A DNA stretch of 64,000 nt from Salegentibacter echinorum (GCF_900129445.1 NZ_FQVT01000002.1:248001-312000); one strand, 5' to 3'; shown: positions 30,359 to 39,833, counted from the stretch's first letter. Made by a program: numbers and translations. The notes: generated from the letters alone by a model not told the origin.

Positions 30359-30808
30359 TTAGTTGAGATTTCTTTTCTCTATAAAAAAGCGTTTTAGCAA
30401 TGCGGATGCTTCTTCAGCAAGAACACCAGAGATTACCTTTGTTTTAGGGTGTAAGTGCACCCCGGTTTTTCTATAACCGCGCTGCTGGTCATTTGCTGCA
30501 AATATTAAATTTGAAATTTGGCTCCAGTATAAAGCACCGGCACACATTTGGCAGGGCTCTAAAGTGACATACATTTTACAATTTGTCAAATATTTTCCCC
30601 CTAAAAAATCTGAAGCTGCGGTTATTGCCTGCATTTCGGCGTGGGCAGTAACATCGTTAAGGGTCTCGGTGAGATTGTGGCCCCGGGCGATAATGCGGTC
30701 TTCTATCACCACTACCACACCAACGGGGATTTCACCGCGGTTAAAGGCTTTTTCTGCTTCATCGAGGGCCTTTCGCATAAAATATTCATCATCGTAAACC
30801 TGCATCAT
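30359..30808 (-). CDS. tadA: tRNA-specific adenosine deaminase
   Basis: The 149-residue protein has the zinc motifs of the cytidine/adenosine deaminase fold, HAEMQAI and PCQMCAGAL, and the TadA-type ending GVHLHPKTKVISGVL. TadA converts adenosine 34 of tRNA-Arg(ACG) to inosine. A guanine-deaminase-like paralogue is the alternative, but the motif set and length fit TadA better. Confidence 0.88.
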   Translation of the reverse strand: MMQVYDDEYFMRKALDEAEKAFNRGEIPVGVVVVIEDRIIARGHNLTETLNDVTAHAEMQAITAASDFLGGKYLTNCKMYVTLEPCQMCAGALYWSQISNLIFAANDQQRGYRKTGVHLHPKTKVISGVLAEEASALLKRFFIEKRNLN

Positions 30809-31004
30809 CTGTTTTTTCTTCGGAAAGGTAAAAATTAAAAACTTAATCAGGAAAAATGTGTTTTTCGGTTTCGAGGATGAAATAGTTAAGGTTTACTATT
30901 GAAGCTCACAAATTCTCGAAAATTAAAAAGAATGAATAACTTGAACTGTTCTTATGCAAAATGAAACTTATTGTGTCTGTAGTACATAATAAACTTTGAG
31001 AGTA

Positions 31005-31169
31005 ATGCTTTACAAACTACGCGTCAACTTAGGCAGAGGATCCCGGGAAACAGACAATACCAGCGAATATTACAAAATCTTCAGGGTAAATCGGTTTAAG
31101 AAATGGAAAATTGATATTGAGTCTAATGAAACAAATTTATATTTTCTTCTGAAGGAGCATCTTGTTTAG
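31005..31169 (+). CDS. Possible small protein of 54 residues upstream of dxs
   Basis: An ATG frame of 54 residues (MLYKLRVNLGRGSRETDN...) ends 45 bases before dxs. It is basic, without signal peptide or membrane segment, and has balanced composition (GKR- and aromatic-rich) unlike random A/T-rich frames. A near-consensus AAACTTTG -7 box precedes the ATG. I know no family for it. The remainder of the gap 30809-31214 is A/T-rich with the dxs -7 box. Confidence 0.4.
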   Translation: MLYKLRVNLGRGSRETDNTSEYYKIFRVNRFKKWKIDIESNETNLYFLLKEHLV

Positions 31170-31200
31170 TTTCTTATTACTTTTTCAGATAAGATTAGTT

Positions 31201-31208
31201 TAACTTTG
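31201..31208 (+). promoter_or_regulatory. -7 promoter box of dxs, almost leaderless
   Basis: TAACTTTG matches TAnnTTTG exactly and ends seven bases before the dxs ATG, so the transcript would carry a leader of only about two or three bases. No TTG lies at the -33 position. Confidence 0.5.
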
Positions 31209-31214
31209 TGAGTT

Positions 31215-32993
31215 ATGGCCTATAAACATTTAAATAACATTAATAGCCCGGAAGACCTTAGGAAATTGCCGGAAGCCGGGCTCAAGGAAGTAGCTGCTGA
31301 ACTGAGACAGTTTATCATCAATATTGTGGCTACTAAAGAAGGTCATCTTGGCGCCAGCCTCGGCGTGGTAGAATTAACCGTTGCTTTGCATTATGCATAT
31401 CATACCCCGCAAGATCTGTTAACCTGGGATGTGGGACACCAGGCTTATGGACATAAAATTTTAACCGGACGTCGGGATATTTTTGAAACCAATCGGCGGC
31501 TTAATGGTATTAGCGGATTTCCAAAACGAGAGGAAAGTGAATATGACAGCTTTGGGGTTGGCCATTCTTCTACCGCTATTTCTGCTACTCTGGGTATGGC
31601 CATTGCTTCCAGTTTAAACGGGCAAGAGGAAAAACATCATATCGCCGTAGTTGGTGATGCTTCTATCGCAAGTGGCATGGCGTTTGAAGGTCTTAACCAC
31701 GCCGGGGTAACCAATGCAAATTTATTGGTAATCTTAAATGACAATGCGATTGGAATAGATCCCAGTGTAGGGGCATTAAAAGAATATCTTACCAAAGCCC
31801 GGGTTGGTTACAAGCCAAGACAAAGCAATATTATTGAAGCGCTTAATTTTAAATATTTTGGTCCGGTAGATGGACACGATATCCCCGGACTTCTGAAAGT
31901 TTTTGAAGAATTAAAGCAAATTAAAGGCCCTAAATTCCTGCACGTAATTACTACCAAGGGAAAAGGTTTGAAAAAAGCCGAGGAAGACCAGGTGAAATAT
32001 CATGCCCCGGGGAAATTTAAACCCGATACCGGGGAACTTTTATCTTATGATACTACCGGGCTTCCTTTAAAATTTCAGGATGTTTTTGGATTAAGTCTAG
32101 TAGAACTGGCTTCTAAGAACAAAAAAATTATTGGCGTAACCCCGGCCATGCCTACCGGCAGTTCTTTAAAATTTATGATGCAGGCGTTTCCAGATAGGGC
32201 TTTCGATGTAGGTATTGCAGAACAGCATGCTGTGACCTTTTCTGCGGGAATGGCTACACAAGGTTTTACCGTATTTTGTGCTATTTATTCTACATTTTTG
32301 CAACGAGCCTATGATCAAGTGATTCACGACGTGGCACTTCAAAAGTTACCGGTAGTTTTTTGTCTTGACAGGGCGGGTTTGGTTGGTGAAGATGGCGCAA
32401 CCCATCATGGCGTTTTCGATCTGGCTTATTTGCGCTGCATTCCCAATATGATTATCGCTGCTCCTGCCAATGAAAAAGATCTTCGGGATTTATTATTCAC
32501 TGCTCAATTAGAATTGCAACTTCCCATTGCAATTAGATATCCCAGGGGTAGGGGAACAACTGTAAATTGGGAAGCCCCGTTTGAAAAAATAGAGATAGGA
32601 AAAGGAAAATGTCTTCGAAAAGGTAATAAAATTGCCGTTTTGAGTGTAGGTAATATGACTACCAATGTGAAAAAAGCCATTAAAAAGTTGAATACTGAAA
32701 AACCCGCTCATTACGATATGCTTTTTGTCAAACCATTAGACGAAGTTTTACTAGATCAAATATTCAAAGAATATGAAATAATTCTAACGGTGGAAGACGG
32801 GGTGATAGCCGGTGGCTTTGGAAGCGCCGTTTTAGAGTTTGCTGCAAAAAACGATTATAAGCAGAAGATCAAGGTGTTGGGTATTCCCGATGAGTTTATT
32901 GAGCAGGGAAATGTTGGCGAATTACAAGAAATTGCAAAAATAAGCGTTGAAAATATAAGGGAAGAGATAGCATCCCTATTCTTAAATTTTTAA
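31215..32993 (+). CDS. dxs: 1-deoxy-D-xylulose-5-phosphate synthase
   Basis: Thiamine-diphosphate enzyme of the MEP isoprenoid pathway, joining pyruvate and glyceraldehyde 3-phosphate in the cytoplasm. Visible are the N-terminal HLGASLGVVELTVALHYAY, the ThDP-binding GDASIASGMAFEGLNHAG...NDN, the catalytic Glu region DVGIAEQHAVTFSAGMA and the C-terminal transketolase domain (DRAGLVGEDGATHHG). Length 592 is slightly short but usual for this phylum. A DUF3078 gene follows 32 bases later. Confidence 0.96.
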   Translation: MAYKHLNNINSPEDLRKLPEAGLKEVAAELRQFIINIVATKEGHLGASLGVVELTVALHYAYHTPQDLLTWDVGHQAYGHKILTGRRDIFETNRRLNGISGFPKREESEYDSFGVGHSSTAISATLGMAIASSLNGQEEKHHIAVVGDASIASGMAFEGLNHAGVTNANLLVILNDNAIGIDPSVGALKEYLTKARVGYKPRQSNIIEALNFKYFGPVDGHDIPGLLKVFEELKQIKGPKFLHVITTKGKGLKKAEEDQVKYHAPGKFKPDTGELLSYDTTGLPLKFQDVFGLSLVELASKNKKIIGVTPAMPTGSSLKFMMQAFPDRAFDVGIAEQHAVTFSAGMATQGFTVFCAIYSTFLQRAYDQVIHDVALQKLPVVFCLDRAGLVGEDGATHHGVFDLAYLRCIPNMIIAAPANEKDLRDLLFTAQLELQLPIAIRYPRGRGTTVNWEAPFEKIEIGKGKCLRKGNKIAVLSVGNMTTNVKKAIKKLNTEKPAHYDMLFVKPLDEVLLDQIFKEYEIILTVEDGVIAGGFGSAVLEFAAKNDYKQKIKVLGIPDEFIEQGNVGELQEIAKISVENIREEIASLFLNF

Positions 32994-33025
32994 TTTTGCA
33001 AATCCGAACAATCTAATATTAACCA

Positions 33026-34033
33026 ATGAGAATCAAAGTCTTATGTTTTTTAGTCTGCTTAATTCATTTTATCTCTTTTGCGAAAAATTTAAATGCCAGG
33101 TATTTTGACACTATAAAACCTTCTGACACTATAAAAGTTGTAGAACAGGAGAAGGAAGTAGATTCTATAGTGGTCACCTTCTGGACTCCAAAGAACAAGG
33201 TTGGTGTTAATCTTAATGAAGTTGCGTTTATAAACTGGAATGCGGGGGGAAATAATTCTATTTCAGCCTTAATGCATGGAGATTTTGAAAGGAATTTTAA
33301 GAAAAGCCTTTTAAGCTGGAAAAACCGGGTTTCTATTAGATATGGTCTAAACTCGCAGGAAGGTCAAAAAGTTCGCAAAACTGAAGATCAATTTAGATTA
33401 ACTTCTACTTTTGGTTATAGAAAGGATTCAACATCTAATTGGTTTTATTCGGGAAAATTGAATTTTAATACACAATTTACCAATGGTTATAAATATCCCG
33501 ATACCAATACACCAATCTCTAAATTTATGGCCCCGGGTTATTTGTTTTTAGGGGTTGGTACCGAATATTCAGACCCTGTGGAAGATTTTACTGTTTACAT
33601 TTCGCCGCTAACAGATAAATCTACCTTTGTTTTAGACCAAAGGCTGGCGAATGATGGGATGTTTGGGGTTAATCCAGCCGAAAAAGATAGTCTTGGGAAT
33701 GTGATAAAAAAAGGTCAAAGGGTGCGTACGGAATTTGGTTTCCTGGTCACCAGTGAGTTTTCTAAAGAGGTTTTTGAGAATGTAGATTTAGAAAATCAAG
33801 TAAGTTTTTATTCAGATTATCTCAATAAATTCGGAAATATCGATGTAGAATGGCGGTTAAATGTGAACTTAAAAGTGAACGACTTTATTAAAGCTAATGT
33901 AGGTTCTCATTTAATTTACGATGATGATGTGAAATTTAAAGAAGACACCAATGGGGACGGTAATCTGGAAACCACCGGCCCGCGGGTGCAATTTAAACAG
34001 ATGCTTGGGGTGGGACTGGTCTATGAATTTTGA
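33026..34033 (+). CDS. DUF3078 family outer-membrane-associated protein
   Basis: The 335-residue protein has a signal peptide (FISFAKNLNA) and the DUF3078 pattern FINWNAGGNNSISALMHGDF with amphipathic strands that suggest an outer-membrane beta-barrel, ending GVGLVYEF. Family function is unknown and it is widespread in Bacteroidota. It may be co-transcribed with dxs, though a TAATTTTG -7 box overlaps the dxs stop codon (32991-32998). The gap behind it (34034-34296) shows no credible gene. Confidence 0.85.
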   Translation: MRIKVLCFLVCLIHFISFAKNLNARYFDTIKPSDTIKVVEQEKEVDSIVVTFWTPKNKVGVNLNEVAFINWNAGGNNSISALMHGDFERNFKKSLLSWKNRVSIRYGLNSQEGQKVRKTEDQFRLTSTFGYRKDSTSNWFYSGKLNFNTQFTNGYKYPDTNTPISKFMAPGYLFLGVGTEYSDPVEDFTVYISPLTDKSTFVLDQRLANDGMFGVNPAEKDSLGNVIKKGQRVRTEFGFLVTSEFSKEVFENVDLENQVSFYSDYLNKFGNIDVEWRLNVNLKVNDFIKANVGSHLIYDDDVKFKEDTNGDGNLETTGPRVQFKQMLGVGLVYEF

Positions 34034-34296
34034 CCAATTTTATTCAATTGTGTAGGCATTTATTTTCATTGATGTCCGATAAAAATATAACCAAATAGCA
34101 CGTTCTCTTTTATAATAGAGCCTAAGAATGATTTCATAATTACCTTTCTTGCTAATTGAAATCTTTACGAAAAAGGGTTTGCTGAAGAATAATATATATA
34201 AAAGATTAAGATTATCAGCTAGTTACAATTTAGTCTTTTCTCATTTTTCTTGTAGCAAAGCTATCTTACTTCATTACTGGACAATAGTGATTTATT

Positions 34297-35646
34297 TTAT
34301 AATTTTTTCCCGCTATATCGTTCAAAAGAAGCTACCGTGAACCCATCTGTTAGCGATGAGGTATGGGAACAAATTTCCAGCAGGCGTTTGTAAACCGATT
34401 CTTCGTCTTTTAGAAAATTTAAGCCTGGTGCCGATTTTAATACCAGCTTATTAAAGTGCGAATCTAAGTGTGTTTCATCTGGTAGAAACGCTTCAGTATA
34501 GGTGTCTAGTAGGTGTGTGAGCATCTTATGGCCGGCAATTTCTTTATTAATCACCTCTTCACTTTCATAAATATTTTCAACACTAATTTTAATAATATCA
34601 TCTATTTGTGCACTATACGCACTCTTTTCCAGCAAGGTTTGGTGAAATTCTCCTGCTAAAATAGCTTCTTCATAATGGAGGAATATCTCTACAGCTTCAG
34701 TAATTAAGGTGCTAATGGCTAAGGCTCGCAAATAACTTAATCTGTCGGCAGTATTGGTAAGCCGGTTGTATTTTTTAGTATTGATGTTGTTTTTTACCAA
34801 TTTTATAAGATATTCTAAAGCATATTCTTCCTCGATAAGTCCAAGGTTAATGCCGTCTTCAAAATCTATGATGGTATAACAAATATCATCGGCAGCTTCT
34901 ACTAAAAAAGCCAGTGGGTGCCTGGAATAACTAATATCACCCTTACTTCCGGTGTTTTTTAAACCTAATTCTGAAGCAATTTCCTGAAAGAAATTACTGT
35001 CGGTCTGAAAAAAACCAAATTTCTTGTCGGTTACTTTTTTAGTGGGTTTATAGGGTAAGGATTCTTTGGGATATTTTATAAAAGCTCCCAGTGTAGCATA
35101 AGATAGTCTAAGGCCGCCAGAGATGCCCGGTTTGTTTTGAGTTAAAATTTTAAAGCCGTTGGCATTTCCTTCAAATTTTATAAGATCCTGAAATTCTTTT
35201 GGAGTTAGCGCTTCTTTAAAACGCCTACCTCGCCCTAAACTAAAATATTCACCAATTGCCTTCTCTCCTGAGTGACCAAAAGGAGGATTCCCAATATCGT
35301 GCGCTAAAGCGGCTGCGGCAACAATAGCTCCAAAATCATTCATTTTGTAGCCGTGCGTTTCTTCTAATTGCGGATGTTTCTCCAGTATTTTTTGACCGGC
35401 TAACCTTCCCAGGGAACGTCCTACTACTGAAACTTCCAGACTATGGGTAAGCCGGGTATGCACAAAATCTGTTTTGGAAAGTGGGATTACCTGGGTCTTA
35501 TCCTGCAAACTCCTAAAAGCGGAAGAAAATATGATGCGATCGTAATCTACCTCAAACCCAAGACGGGTTTCATTCTGCTCTTTTCTTAGCCTTTTATTGG
35601 TGTCGCCAAAGCGTTTTAGAGATAAAAGCTGTTCCCAGTTCATCAT
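34297..35646 (-). CDS. dgt: dGTP triphosphohydrolase
   Basis: HD-domain enzyme converting dGTP to deoxyguanosine and triphosphate. The metal motifs are present: HSLEVSVVGR and AHDIGNPPFGHSGEKAI (HD), with the downstream Asp in VEAADDICYTIIDFEDG. Length 449 is normal for the family. A complete primary-sigma promoter lies upstream (35693-35722), so the gene is transcribed alone. Confidence 0.93.
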   Translation of the reverse strand: MMNWEQLLSLKRFGDTNKRLRKEQNETRLGFEVDYDRIIFSSAFRSLQDKTQVIPLSKTDFVHTRLTHSLEVSVVGRSLGRLAGQKILEKHPQLEETHGYKMNDFGAIVAAAALAHDIGNPPFGHSGEKAIGEYFSLGRGRRFKEALTPKEFQDLIKFEGNANGFKILTQNKPGISGGLRLSYATLGAFIKYPKESLPYKPTKKVTDKKFGFFQTDSNFFQEIASELGLKNTGSKGDISYSRHPLAFLVEAADDICYTIIDFEDGINLGLIEEEYALEYLIKLVKNNINTKKYNRLTNTADRLSYLRALAISTLITEAVEIFLHYEEAILAGEFHQTLLEKSAYSAQIDDIIKISVENIYESEEVINKEIAGHKMLTHLLDTYTEAFLPDETHLDSHFNKLVLKSAPGLNFLKDEESVYKRLLEICSHTSSLTDGFTVASFERYSGKKL

Positions 35647-35692
35647 TTTCTGAAATATTTTAGAAGTTATTGGTGCCTAATTATAAACATTT

Positions 35693-35722
35693 CAAAAGTA
35701 GCGAAAACGATAGGATTTGCAA
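35693..35722 (-). promoter_or_regulatory. Primary-sigma promoter of dgt
   Basis: On the minus strand, TTG (35722-35720), a spacer of 19 bases and TACTTTTG (35700-35693) give the full Bacteroidota consensus. Transcription would start near 35688, leaving a leader of about 42 bases. Confidence 0.8.
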
Positions 35723-35893
35723 CGTAGAATTTTTTAAACCTGGAATATTCAGGAAAGTCGAGATAAACATTTATAGTAGAAAAATTCATATAATTCTATA
35801 AATACGAAATTTGAAAAACCAGACCTGGTCATCCCAATAAAATATAGGAAGAGCTTCAATTTCTACAAGAGCTTATAGCAAAGTGAGCAAGTA

Positions 35894-36256
35894 CTAAATA
35901 CTTGCAAACCAGGTTTCAAATTTATTTCCTAATATAGGAACAGGCTTTTTTTGATGATTTATGGCATTTATAAGTCCCATAATCCATAGGTACAATAGAA
36001 AAATTGACCCCAAAAAGCTTAAAATCCAGCCTAGAATGGGAATCATTCCTAAAATAAACAGTCCGAACCCAATTAATACCAGCCCTAAAGATTGCTTTAT
36101 ATGAAAATTAGCATAGGCGTCTTTTTTCTCGTTGTTTAATACAAATGCGACTATCAAACCTATTACGGTAAGGTAAGAAATTATAGCAATGGTTTTGGCG
36201 TCAAAACCATTGCTTGTTTTCTCTGTCTTATTTGCTTCTGAGTGCGTATTTTCCAT
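35894..36256 (-). CDS. DUF4870 family membrane protein
   Basis: The 120-residue protein has an N-terminal polar part, then three or four hydrophobic segments with YANFHIKQSLGLVLIGFGLFILG and NAINHQKKPVPILG, the signature of DUF4870 (Tic20-like). Function unknown. It starts six bases after the stop of the DUF4412 gene and belongs to the same operon. Confidence 0.85.
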   Translation of the reverse strand: MENTHSEANKTEKTSNGFDAKTIAIISYLTVIGLIVAFVLNNEKKDAYANFHIKQSLGLVLIGFGLFILGMIPILGWILSFLGSIFLLYLWIMGLINAINHQKKPVPILGNKFETWFASI

Positions 36257-36262
36257 AATAAA

Positions 36263-37087
36263 TTATTTTTTTGTGGCACCAAGCGATGCATAATCATCTT
36301 TATTTAAACTAAATGATTTTTTTTCCAGACCGGTACAACGCATAACAACATTATTTTTGGATTTCGATTTATCGATCATTTCCATCTCCATCATAAGTGC
36401 ATCATCTTCAAACCAGTCTGCATTCCAACCATCTGGAATATTACTTTTTTTATTGTTGTACATATTTGCAAAACTTATGGGAGCATCTCGGGTTACGTAG
36501 AATTTAAGTATATGTTCCTCATTTTCGGTCTCATAACCCTGGCAGGAATAGCCCATAATAGTTTTAGAGCCTATTTCTTTTAATTCTGAACCTTCGTAAG
36601 GATTTTCTTCAGCCTCATAATCCTCCAGATCTTTAATTTCTGTAGCAGTGATAAAATTATTATCTCCAGAAGAAAAATACATTACACTTAATTTATTTTG
36701 ATTATCTAAAACCATGTGCATTCCATTTGCCTTGGGTACCCTCATTCCGAAGTAAGGTTGATCTTTATTTAATAGATAGGTCATATCCATGGCGCCATCT
36801 TTTGTTTCGATGTTTAATTTATATTCCCAATTAAACTGATAAGTTTGTGGTATTTTACTAATATCTACCCGATTGCTACCCATAGGAATTGGACTGTTCT
36901 TTAGATCGGTTTCCCACATTTTATTAAGGGACTTATTGGCTTCATTTGCTGCTTTATTAGAAATATTCTCAGTTACAGCATGTTCAACTTTTTGTTCAAC
37001 TTTCTTCTTTAATTTCTTAAAAAATTGAGCTTCCGCAGTAGCCACGAAAAACAATAAAGAAAATCCCAGTAAGACTATTTTTTTCAT
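36263..37087 (-). CDS. DUF4412 domain secreted protein
   Basis: The 274-residue protein has a signal peptide (ending ATAEAQ) and a DUF4412-like domain (about 95-250) with TIMGYSCQGYETENEEHILKF, a single Cys, and acidic loops. Function unknown. First gene of a two-gene operon with DUF4870. Confidence 0.8.
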   Translation of the reverse strand: MKKIVLLGFSLLFFVATAEAQFFKKLKKKVEQKVEHAVTENISNKAANEANKSLNKMWETDLKNSPIPMGSNRVDISKIPQTYQFNWEYKLNIETKDGAMDMTYLLNKDQPYFGMRVPKANGMHMVLDNQNKLSVMYFSSGDNNFITATEIKDLEDYEAEENPYEGSELKEIGSKTIMGYSCQGYETENEEHILKFYVTRDAPISFANMYNNKKSNIPDGWNADWFEDDALMMEMEMIDKSKSKNNVVMRCTGLEKKSFSLNKDDYASLGATKK

Positions 37088-37671
37088 AATTCGATATTTA
37101 GGTTAATAATTGGTATTCGTTTAATCATAATTGATTTGATCTAAAAAACACTGTGAATAAGCAATTGTAATTCATTTCAATGCATAAATGCATAGTAAAA
37201 ATGAGAAAAAAGCTTTACCCGCATATTTCACATCCTTGCTTAGAAATGCTTTCCTCGGCCGGTTTATCCCGAATTAGAAAAACTATTTCTTGAGTATCAA
37301 AAATATTAGTTCAACTAACTTTATTTAGATCATTCAGTTATTGTTATGAATAATCTAGATTATAACAGGTTTGATAGACCAGACGCCAACCAGTGCAACG
37401 CAAAGGTTTAGTCTTTGGTAGGGAATAAATTGTAATTAATTAACCGGTTGGGGGAGAAAATAACCAGTTAGGGCGCAATAAATTTAAATCTAATATACGA
37501 AATAAATGAGAAGTATAAAACAATATTTGAAAAACAAGTGTTTGTGCAGCTAATGTTGGGTATAGTAAAACTTGTACGATTCTAAAAATCACTTGTTTTT
37601 ATCATTGGAATGTAAAGTTTTCTTTCGTTAGGAATGGATTAAAGAATTATGAAATAAAGAAGGTATTTAAG
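37088..37671. other. Gene-free gap with a direct repeat upstream of the DUF4412 gene
   Basis: No credible gene. TAACCGGTTG (37441-37450) and TAACCAGTTA (37461-37470) are imperfect direct repeats with a 20-base period, two helix turns, about 355 bases upstream of the DUF4412 start. Their ACC-GTT core resembles LytTR-type response-regulator sites; this is weak. The rest is A/T-rich. Confidence 0.4.
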
Positions 37672-38235
37672 TTATAGCTCTTTCGCGGCTTCTTCCAATT
37701 CTTTATACCAGTCTTCGCCAAATTTGCGAATTAATGCATCTTTAGTGAATTTATAAATAGGAACCTGAAGTTCGGCTCCCAGGGTACAGGCATCATCGCA
37801 AATATGCCATTTATGATAATTTACAGCCGAAAATTCTGAATACTCCTGAATCCGCACCGGGTATAAATGACAGGAAACGGGCTTTTTAAAGTCGATATCC
37901 CCCTGGTTGTAAGCTTCTTCAATTCCACAGAGTGCGGTGCCCTTATTGTCAAAAGTTACATAGGCACAATCTGCCCCGTCGATAAGTGGGGTTTCAATTT
38001 CATTAAAATCGTTCGTGATATAAGTACCCTGCTCTTCTATCGCATCAATTCCTTTTTGTCTTAAATAAGGCTTTACTTTAGGGTAGATATCATCTAAAAT
38101 TTGTCTTTCCTCTGGAGTGACCGGGGCACCGGCCTCACCATCAACACAGCAAGCTCCTTTGCAAGCTGAAAGGTTGCATACAAAATCTTTGGTAAGAATC
38201 TCTTCTGAAACTATGGTTTTTCCTATCTGAAACAT
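37672..38235 (-). CDS. DUF3109 family cysteine-cluster protein
   Basis: The 187-residue cytoplasmic protein has the DUF3109 cysteine pattern: CNLSACKGACCVDG near the start, then ADCAYVTFDN, CGIEEAY, SCHLYPVR and CDDACTLG. The cysteines suggest a metal or Fe-S site, which is known only by inference for the family. A TATCTTTG box ends five bases before the ATG, so the mRNA may be leaderless. Confidence 0.88.
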   Translation of the reverse strand: MFQIGKTIVSEEILTKDFVCNLSACKGACCVDGEAGAPVTPEERQILDDIYPKVKPYLRQKGIDAIEEQGTYITNDFNEIETPLIDGADCAYVTFDNKGTALCGIEEAYNQGDIDFKKPVSCHLYPVRIQEYSEFSAVNYHKWHICDDACTLGAELQVPIYKFTKDALIRKFGEDWYKELEEAAKEL

Positions 38236-38239
38236 AATA

Positions 38240-38247
38240 CAAAGATA
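38240..38247 (-). promoter_or_regulatory. -7 promoter box abutting the DUF3109 start codon
   Basis: TATCTTTG (minus strand) ends five bases before the A of the ATG, which predicts a transcript starting at the start codon itself. Confidence 0.5.
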
Positions 38248-38373
38248 GCCTTATCCTTATTTTTTCAGAATAAAACACCAGAAATTTTCAATTAAAATTA
38301 AATTGATCTTTCGTGTTCAATTTCTCATAAATAACACATTATTTTTTCAATGCATCCAAAACTTATTTTAGCT

Positions 38374-38470
38374 GCGAGGCGATAGCCAGACGTTTAATTA
38401 CCAGGAGTTTGCCTGGGAAAAAAAGAGTTTTTTCGGAAGCATCCCTCACACTCTTAAGTTGAAATTATTG
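38374..38470 (+). repeat. Dispersed repeat family, copy A
   Basis: GCGAGGCGATAGCCAGACG followed by TTTAATT, a hairpin CCAGG...CCTGG (38401-38416), GAAAAAAAGAGTTTTTTCGG and AAGCATCCCTC. It shares this order with copies B and C. It lies between the divergent DUF3109 and marC genes. Confidence 0.75.
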
Positions 38471-38565
38471 ATTTTTATTTTAAAACATTAGTATTCAGGT
38501 GATTATTTATGAAATTTCTCATGATTTCAATGCTGAAATTTATATAAAAATTAATAGGGAAAGTC

Positions 38566-38595
38566 TTGACAGTCAATTTTTAAAAATTACTTTTG
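38566..38595 (+). promoter_or_regulatory. Primary-sigma promoter of marC
   Basis: TTG (38566-38568), 19 bases, TACTTTTG (38588-38595). Full consensus; start of transcription near 38600 leaves a leader of about 20 bases before the ATG at 38621. It decides the ATG over the upstream TTG codon at 38606. Confidence 0.85.
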
Positions 38596-38620
38596 CGCAA
38601 ATTTTTTGAAAAGTAATATT

Positions 38621-39202
38621 ATGTGGAAATTATTGAATGTTCGGGAAATATTTACGGCCGGGATGATTCTATTTGCGGTAATAGATATTATAGGTAATAT
38701 TCCAATTATTATAGACTTACGAAAAAAAGTAGGTCATATTCAAAGTGAAAAAGCTTCTGTGGTGGCCGGGGTGATCATGATCGTATTTTTATTTTTAGGA
38801 AAAGAAATTCTAAATTTAATAGGTATAGATGTAAATTCTTTTGCCGTGGCGGGTGCTTTTATTTTATTTTTCCTGGCTTTAGAAATGATTTTGGGAATAA
38901 CCCTTTATAAAGATGATGAGCCAGAAACCGCATCTATAGTGCCATTAGCCTTTCCTTTAATTGCTGGAGCGGGGACAATGACCACCCTGGTTTCTCTACA
39001 AGCAGAATTTGAAGCCATAAATATTATTGCAGCTATCCTAATCAATCTTATCTTTGTATATATTGTACTTAAATCTTCTGCTAAAATTGAAAGTATTTTA
39101 GGAAGCCAGGGGATTAGTGTGATTAGAAAAGTATTTGGTGTAATTTTACTGGCTATTGCAGTAAAATTATTCGCCGCAAACATTCAGAGCTTGTTTTCAT
39201 GA
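38621..39202 (+). CDS. MarC family inner-membrane protein
   Basis: The 193-residue protein has six membrane segments and the MarC pattern (VIDIIGNIPIIIDL near the start, PLAFPLIAGAGTMTTL in the middle). MarC proteins were once linked to multiple antibiotic resistance but their function is unknown. I start at ATG 38621 because the promoter lies directly upstream; a TTG at 38606 would give five extra residues. Its stop overlaps the ATG of the next gene by four bases (ATGA). Confidence 0.9.
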   Translation: MWKLLNVREIFTAGMILFAVIDIIGNIPIIIDLRKKVGHIQSEKASVVAGVIMIVFLFLGKEILNLIGIDVNSFAVAGAFILFFLALEMILGITLYKDDEPETASIVPLAFPLIAGAGTMTTLVSLQAEFEAINIIAAILINLIFVYIVLKSSAKIESILGSQGISVIRKVFGVILLAIAVKLFAANIQSLFS

Positions 39203-39396
39203 AGTTTTTAATTTATACCGTAATTATTTTGGCTGGATTTATATCCATTTATAGCGCCAATGTATTAAATTTTAATAATTTAATGGAAGGTGATAGCGGC
39301 ACCGCTGTTCTGGTAATTCTAGCCTGTCTTTGTGTTATTGTGCTAATGGGTATCTTGTTGGTTTCCAGAAGTATCGCTAAGAAGCATAAAGCTTAA
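39199..39396 (+). CDS. Small membrane protein coupled to marC
   Basis: The 65-residue protein has two hydrophobic segments (about 3-20 and 36-56) and a basic tail (SRSIAKKHKA). It overlaps the marC stop by the ATGA tetranucleotide, which indicates translational coupling. I recognise no family. It could be an accessory subunit of the MarC protein. Confidence 0.7.
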   Translation: MKFLIYTVIILAGFISIYSANVLNFNNLMEGDSGTAVLVILACLCVIVLMGILLVSRSIAKKHKA

Positions 39397-39530
39397 TTGC
39401 ATTCAAAGACTCTTTAGCTTAAGACCAGTTCTTATCAATTTCAATTAGCCCTAATTTACGTGCTTATTTTAGGGAAAAGTTGCTTTGTCCTCATTGGCAG
39501 CTTTTGTAACTAAGCTAAACTTAGCTGCGC

Positions 39531-39833
39531 TTACATTAAATAATAACCAAACATCATTAAAGGCAGGGAGAGGAAAGTGAGTATGAGAAAGCTGCGATGC
39601 AATTTTCTGTAAATTAGTGCCAGGCGTAATTTTTTTCTAAAGGTTAAATCTTCGGTAAGTTGTATTTCATTTTTAATACATTTCATCGAAACATTAGAAG
39701 AAGTTACCAAAATTTCTTTCTGAAGAAAAAGTAAAGAACTGTTATCTAATAACCGAAAAGCCACCGCTATAATGAAGAAAAACAGGGGGGCAACGAAAAA
39801 TGCGATAATTAGATTCTCAGAAAAAACACTCAC
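39531..39833 (-). CDS. Small membrane protein of unknown function
   Basis: The 100-residue protein has one hydrophobic segment at each end (about 7-27 and 80-98) and a basic middle (FRKKLRLALIYRKLHR), so both termini face the same side. No family recognised. It starts nine bases after the stop of the S41 peptidase and is the last gene of the comEB-ctp operon. Confidence 0.65.
   Translation of the reverse strand: MSVFSENLIIAFFVAPLFFFIIAVAFRLLDNSSLLFLQKEILVTSSNVSMKCIKNEIQLTEDLTFRKKLRLALIYRKLHRSFLILTFLSLPLMMFGYYLM

Noticed and set aside
34149-34340. 63-codon frame between DUF3078 and dgt
   Set aside because: Low-complexity, runs into the dgt coding region from the opposite strand, no promoter.
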